Positions 5,519 to 7,834 of a stretch of DNA of 7,834 nucleotides are shown here, piece after piece. This DNA comes from 2-12-FULL-42-15 sp964196565 (GTDB taxonomy: Bacteria; Pseudomonadota; Gammaproteobacteria; Coxiellales; Coxiellaceae): assembly GCA_964196565.1 (NCBI GenBank), contig CAXMUH010000129.1, positions 1 to 7,834 of the forward strand. The letters are read 5' to 3'. How positions within the stretch are numbered: position 1 is the stretch's first letter; each line of letters starts with the position of its first letter. A program made the position numbers and the translations under genes. A model generated the notes under the pieces. The model was not told the origin of the DNA, made no database searches, and saw only the letters and a program-made list of their open reading frames with translations.

Positions 5519-6267
5519 GGCAGCAATTCCTCTTTATCTTTAAGTATACTCATCAACTCTTTGATACTATCAACTTTAACCCCAGGCTCACGTTCTACTG
5601 GAGGTTCCACATGGAGCAATTCTAGGCTTGAATCCATGCTAACTCCAAGCTGTTCCGGTGTCTCAATCGTCAGTGGCTTAGCCTTCGCTTTCATAATATT
5701 AGGCAATGAAGCAAAGCGTGGTTCATTTAAACGTAGATCGACAGTAATCACTGCGGGTAATTCAACCGCAATGGTTTCTAGACCACCATCAACTTCACGT
5801 GTGACATAAAGATTATTCTCTTTATGTTCGATTTTAGAAGCAAAAGTTGCTTGCGGCCAGTCTAATAATCCAGCCAGCATTTGCCCGGTTTGATTACAGT
5901 CATTATCAATCGCTTGTTTGCCTAAGATAACAACTTCTGGACTTTCTTTTTCTACAATCGCTTTTAATACCTGGGCCACCTGCAACGGTTGCACTTGAGT
6001 ATCATGCTCAACCAAAATGGCTCGATCCGCACCCAGAGCTAAGGCTTGACGCAAGCTCTCTTGCGCTTTTTTGTCTCCAATTGAAACAACAATCACTTCC
6101 TCAGCAATGCCTTGTTCTTTCCAGCGTATCGCTTGCTCAACCGCAATTTCATCAAATGGATTAATAGACATCTTAACGTTATCGGTCACAACGCCACTAC
6201 CATCCGCTTTAACGCGGATTTTGACCTGGAAATCGACCAATTTCTTTACAGCAACCAAAACTTTCAC
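5515..6267 (-). CDS. etfB: Electron transfer flavoprotein, beta subunit
   Basis: This is the small subunit of the EtfAB heterodimer, carrying the structural AMP and the loop that docks onto dehydrogenase partners. It has 250 residues from a GTG start, giving MKVLVAVKKLVDFQVKIRVK, the standard family N-terminus. AGAGG at 6280-6276 stands eight bases before this GTG. A longer frame to a TTG at 6297 adds ten non-family residues and begins upstream of the predicted transcription start. AMP-domain motifs are SINPFDE (34-40) and LGKQAIDNDCNQTGQ (115-129 region). The family signature REVDGGLET is at 157-165. The partner-recognition loop, NEPRFASLPNIMKAKAKPL (181-199), is intact, as in respiratory rather than bifurcating ETFs. 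It is the first gene of the minus-strand operon with etfA and ald, divergent from the ETF:ubiquinone oxidoreductase gene. Confidence 0.97.
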   Translation of the reverse strand: MKVLVAVKKLVDFQVKIRVKADGSGVVTDNVKMSINPFDEIAVEQAIRWKEQGIAEEVIVVSIGDKKAQESLRQALALGADRAILVEHDTQVQPLQVAQVLKAIVEKESPEVVILGKQAIDNDCNQTGQMLAGLLDWPQATFASKIEHKENNLYVTREVDGGLETIAVELPAVITVDLRLNEPRFASLPNIMKAKAKPLTIETPEQLGVSMDSSLELLHVEPPVEREPGVKVDSIKELMSILKDKEELLP

Positions 6268-6275
6268 AGCTTTAA

Positions 6276-6280
6276 CCTCT
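6276..6280 (-). promoter_or_regulatory. Ribosome binding site deciding the GTG start of etfB
   Basis: AGAGG on the minus strand is eight bases ahead of the GTG at 6267. Nothing comparable precedes the upstream in-frame TTG at 6297, so the GTG is the better start. Confidence 0.7.
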
Positions 6281-6299
6281 AAAATAAACAACTGCAAAG

Positions 6300-6328
6300 A
6301 ATATGGCGTTGTTTAAAGGTAACGTCAA
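6300..6328 (-). promoter_or_regulatory. Sigma-70-like promoter candidate for etfB-etfA-ald
   Basis: On the minus strand, TTGACG (6328-6323; five of six matches to the -35 consensus) is followed by a 17-base spacer and CATATT (6305-6300; four of six matches to the -10 consensus). Transcription would start near 6293, leaving a leader of about 26 bases that includes the AGAGG site. This also argues against the TTG at 6297 as a start. Confidence 0.4.
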
Positions 6329-6393
6329 GTAAAAAAACCAACTTTAATCTGTTAAGATCTATCATAGTGACTGATTTAAAAAGGTAAAGGTGA

Positions 6394-7834
6394 ATGCAAA
6401 GAGAATCGATGGATTTTGATGTGGTGATAATCGGCGCGGGCCCTGCCGGTCTTAGTACTGCCATCGCATTGGCTCAGCAGAGCCAAAAGGCAAATACAGA
6501 ACTGAGTATCTGTGTCTTAGAAAAAGGTTCTGAAGTCGGCTCTCACATTATATCTGGCGCCGTTATGGATCCCAGCGCATTAACCGAACTGATCCCTGAC
6601 TGGCGCGAGCGAGGCGCTCCAGTAAGCGTTAAAGCGACTAAAGATAAATTTTATTACTTAACTGAAACTAAAAATTACTCATTGCCCACACCAAAACTAA
6701 TGAAAAACAAGGGCAATTATATTATTAGTTTAAGTGAACTCTGTAAGTGGCTGGCAACCCAAGCAGATGAGCTTGGGGTCAATATTTTTCCTGGATTTGC
6801 CGCCAGCAAACTGTTATTTAATGAGGACGAAACTGCTGTTATCGGCGTTCAGTCCGGTGATATGGGGCTGGATAGCCAGGGCAACCCAACCGATCGCGCC
6901 CAACCCGGAATGAATTTACTCGCCAAACAAACTGTCTTTGCAGAAGGTTGCCGAGGTTCGTTATCAGAAAAGTTAATGCATCACTTTAAATTGCGCAAGA
7001 ACTGTGATCCACAGAGTTATGCGATCGGAATCAAAGAGCTATGGAAAATATCTGCAGATAAACATACGCCTGGCGAAGTGATTCATACTGTCGGTTGGCC
7101 GCTGGATAATGCAACTTATGGCGGCGGTTTTATTTATCATTTTAAGGATCAGCTGTTATCAATCGGGCTCGTGGTCGGTTTAGATTATCATAATCCATAC
7201 CTTGATCCATTTGAAGAAATGCAACGTTTAAAACTGCACCCAAAAATAAAACCTTTGCTGATCGGTGGCGAATGCATTGGCTATGGTGCCCGCGCATTAA
7301 ATGAAGGCGGCTTGCAGTCAATTCCCAAGTTAACGTTTAAAGGTGGCATGTTGGTGGGTTGTGCTGCCGGCATGGTTAATGTGGGTAAAATTAAAGGTAT
7401 TCATAATGCAATTCGCTCAGGAATCATCGCAGCGACAAGTATTTTATCCGAGTTACAACAGCCTGAAATTAAACGCTATCAAGATAAATTTAATCAATCA
7501 AAAATTTATAAGGAGCTTTATCAAGTTAGGAATTTAAGACCTGGGTTTCATCATGGGCTACGGTTGGGACTTGCGCTTGCTGCGTTCGATCAGTATATTT
7601 TAAGAGGACGCGCGCCTTGGCGCTTGCATTTTAAAGCGGATAATAAACAACTCAAGCCAAAATCAGCTTATCAGCCTATTCAATATCCCAAACCAGATCG
7701 CAAGATTACCTTTGATAAATTGTCTCAAGTTTATTTAACCGGGACTAAACATCGCGAAGATGAGCCATGCCATTTGCTTATTATAGATTCCAATATCCCG
7801 GTTGATGTAAATTTAACAATTTACGCTGGCCCTG
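6394..7834 (+). CDS. Electron transfer flavoprotein:ubiquinone oxidoreductase; 3' partial
   Basis: This membrane-associated flavo-iron-sulphur enzyme oxidises reduced EtfAB and reduces ubiquinone. The visible 480 residues run to the window edge. FAD site: DVVIIGAGPAGLSTA (9-23), with Gly14, Gly16 and Gly19. Then come EVGSHIISGAVMDP (47-60), a strong family motif; FAEGCRGSLSEKL (182-194); YAIGIKELW (209-217); GWPLDNATYGGGFIYHF (234-250), in the quinone-binding region; and GCAAGMVNVGKIKGIHNAIRSG (322-343), closing the FAD domain. It stops at LTIYAGP, just before where the family places the cysteine-rich [4Fe-4S] domain, so about 60-70 residues should lie outside. The ATG at 6394 has AAGG sites upstream (6381-6384 and 6387-6390); an in-frame ATG at 6409 would also leave the FAD motif intact. 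It is divergent from etfBA, its direct electron donors. Confidence 0.96.
   Translation, partial: MQRESMDFDVVIIGAGPAGLSTAIALAQQSQKANTELSICVLEKGSEVGSHIISGAVMDPSALTELIPDWRERGAPVSVKATKDKFYYLTETKNYSLPTPKLMKNKGNYIISLSELCKWLATQADELGVNIFPGFAASKLLFNEDETAVIGVQSGDMGLDSQGNPTDRAQPGMNLLAKQTVFAEGCRGSLSEKLMHHFKLRKNCDPQSYAIGIKELWKISADKHTPGEVIHTVGWPLDNATYGGGFIYHFKDQLLSIGLVVGLDYHNPYLDPFEEMQRLKLHPKIKPLLIGGECIGYGARALNEGGLQSIPKLTFKGGMLVGCAAGMVNVGKIKGIHNAIRSGIIAATSILSELQQPEIKRYQDKFNQSKIYKELYQVRNLRPGFHHGLRLGLALAAFDQYILRGRAPWRLHFKADNKQLKPKSAYQPIQYPKPDRKITFDKLSQVYLTGTKHREDEPCHLLIIDSNIPVDVNLTIYAGP

Larger units (their letters stand above)
6268..6393. other. Divergent promoter region between etfB and the ETF:ubiquinone oxidoreductase gene
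   Basis: This 126-base AT-rich gap separates two divergent genes whose products work together, so it must hold start signals for both directions and could allow joint control. The minus-strand promoter candidate is listed separately. For the plus strand, TATCAT at 6360-6365 is a possible -10, but I see no matching -35. No convincing long operator palindrome is visible. Confidence 0.6.

Noticed and set aside
5492..5809. Open frame of about 105 codons on the plus strand opposite etfB/etfA
   Set aside because: It is antisense to conserved ETF coding sequence, has low-complexity Ser/Thr content typical of a shadow frame, and no credible ribosome site.
6279..6464. Minus-strand open frame of about 61 codons over the divergent promoter region
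   Set aside because: It overlaps the start of the oxidoreductase gene and the etfB promoter, and its product is unlike any known protein.
7343..7537. Short plus-strand open frame inside the ETF:ubiquinone oxidoreductase gene
   Set aside because: It overlaps the conserved GCAAGMVNV region of the real frame and has no family features.

Overview
The window reads as chromosomal DNA from a moderately AT-rich Gram-negative bacterium, most likely a gammaproteobacterium. The strongest clue is the Proteobacteria-type respiratory ETF set (etfB, etfA and a one-piece ETF:ubiquinone oxidoreductase). A GadC-like permease and an unrecognised multi-spanning membrane protein with a polar acidic tail add a flavour of the Legionellales (Legionella/Coxiella/Aquicella-like). 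That lineage is an inference from protein style; no rRNA or marker gene is present.

Layout. (1) 2-1213 (+) is the 3' part of an APC-family amino acid antiporter. One base after its stop comes 1215-2054 (+), a pyruvoyl-dependent histidine decarboxylase proenzyme. The pair looks like a histidine/histamine decarboxylation-antiport module, a type best known from Gram-positive bacteria. (2) 2055-2268 is non-coding. It carries a tandem TTAAT motif with an 11-bp period, an extended -10 promoter candidate and a perfect 10-bp inverted repeat. (3) 2269-3408 (+) encodes an unrecognised protein with about seven membrane segments, an internal repeat and a soluble C-terminal tail. (4) Convergent to it and only 11 bp away is a minus-strand operon, etfB (6267-5515), etfA (5518-4574), ald (4535-3420). 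(5) Divergent from etfB, across a 126-bp promoter region, is the ETF:ubiquinone oxidoreductase gene (6394 to the window end). It is cut just before the expected iron-sulphur domain.

How the genes work together. EtfAB collects electrons from acyl-CoA and other dehydrogenases and passes them to the membrane-bound ETF:ubiquinone oxidoreductase encoded next door, which reduces ubiquinone. Alanine dehydrogenase in the same operon would feed pyruvate, ammonium and NADH into the same catabolism, suiting an organism that lives on amino and fatty acids. The decarboxylase consumes a cytoplasmic proton for each histidine and the antiporter exchanges histidine for histamine, so the pair should raise internal pH and add to proton motive force.

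The least expected items are the pyruvoyl histidine decarboxylase in this apparent Gram-negative setting and the unknown membrane protein with its structured upstream region. There are no tRNA or rRNA genes, CRISPR arrays or insertion sequences in the window.
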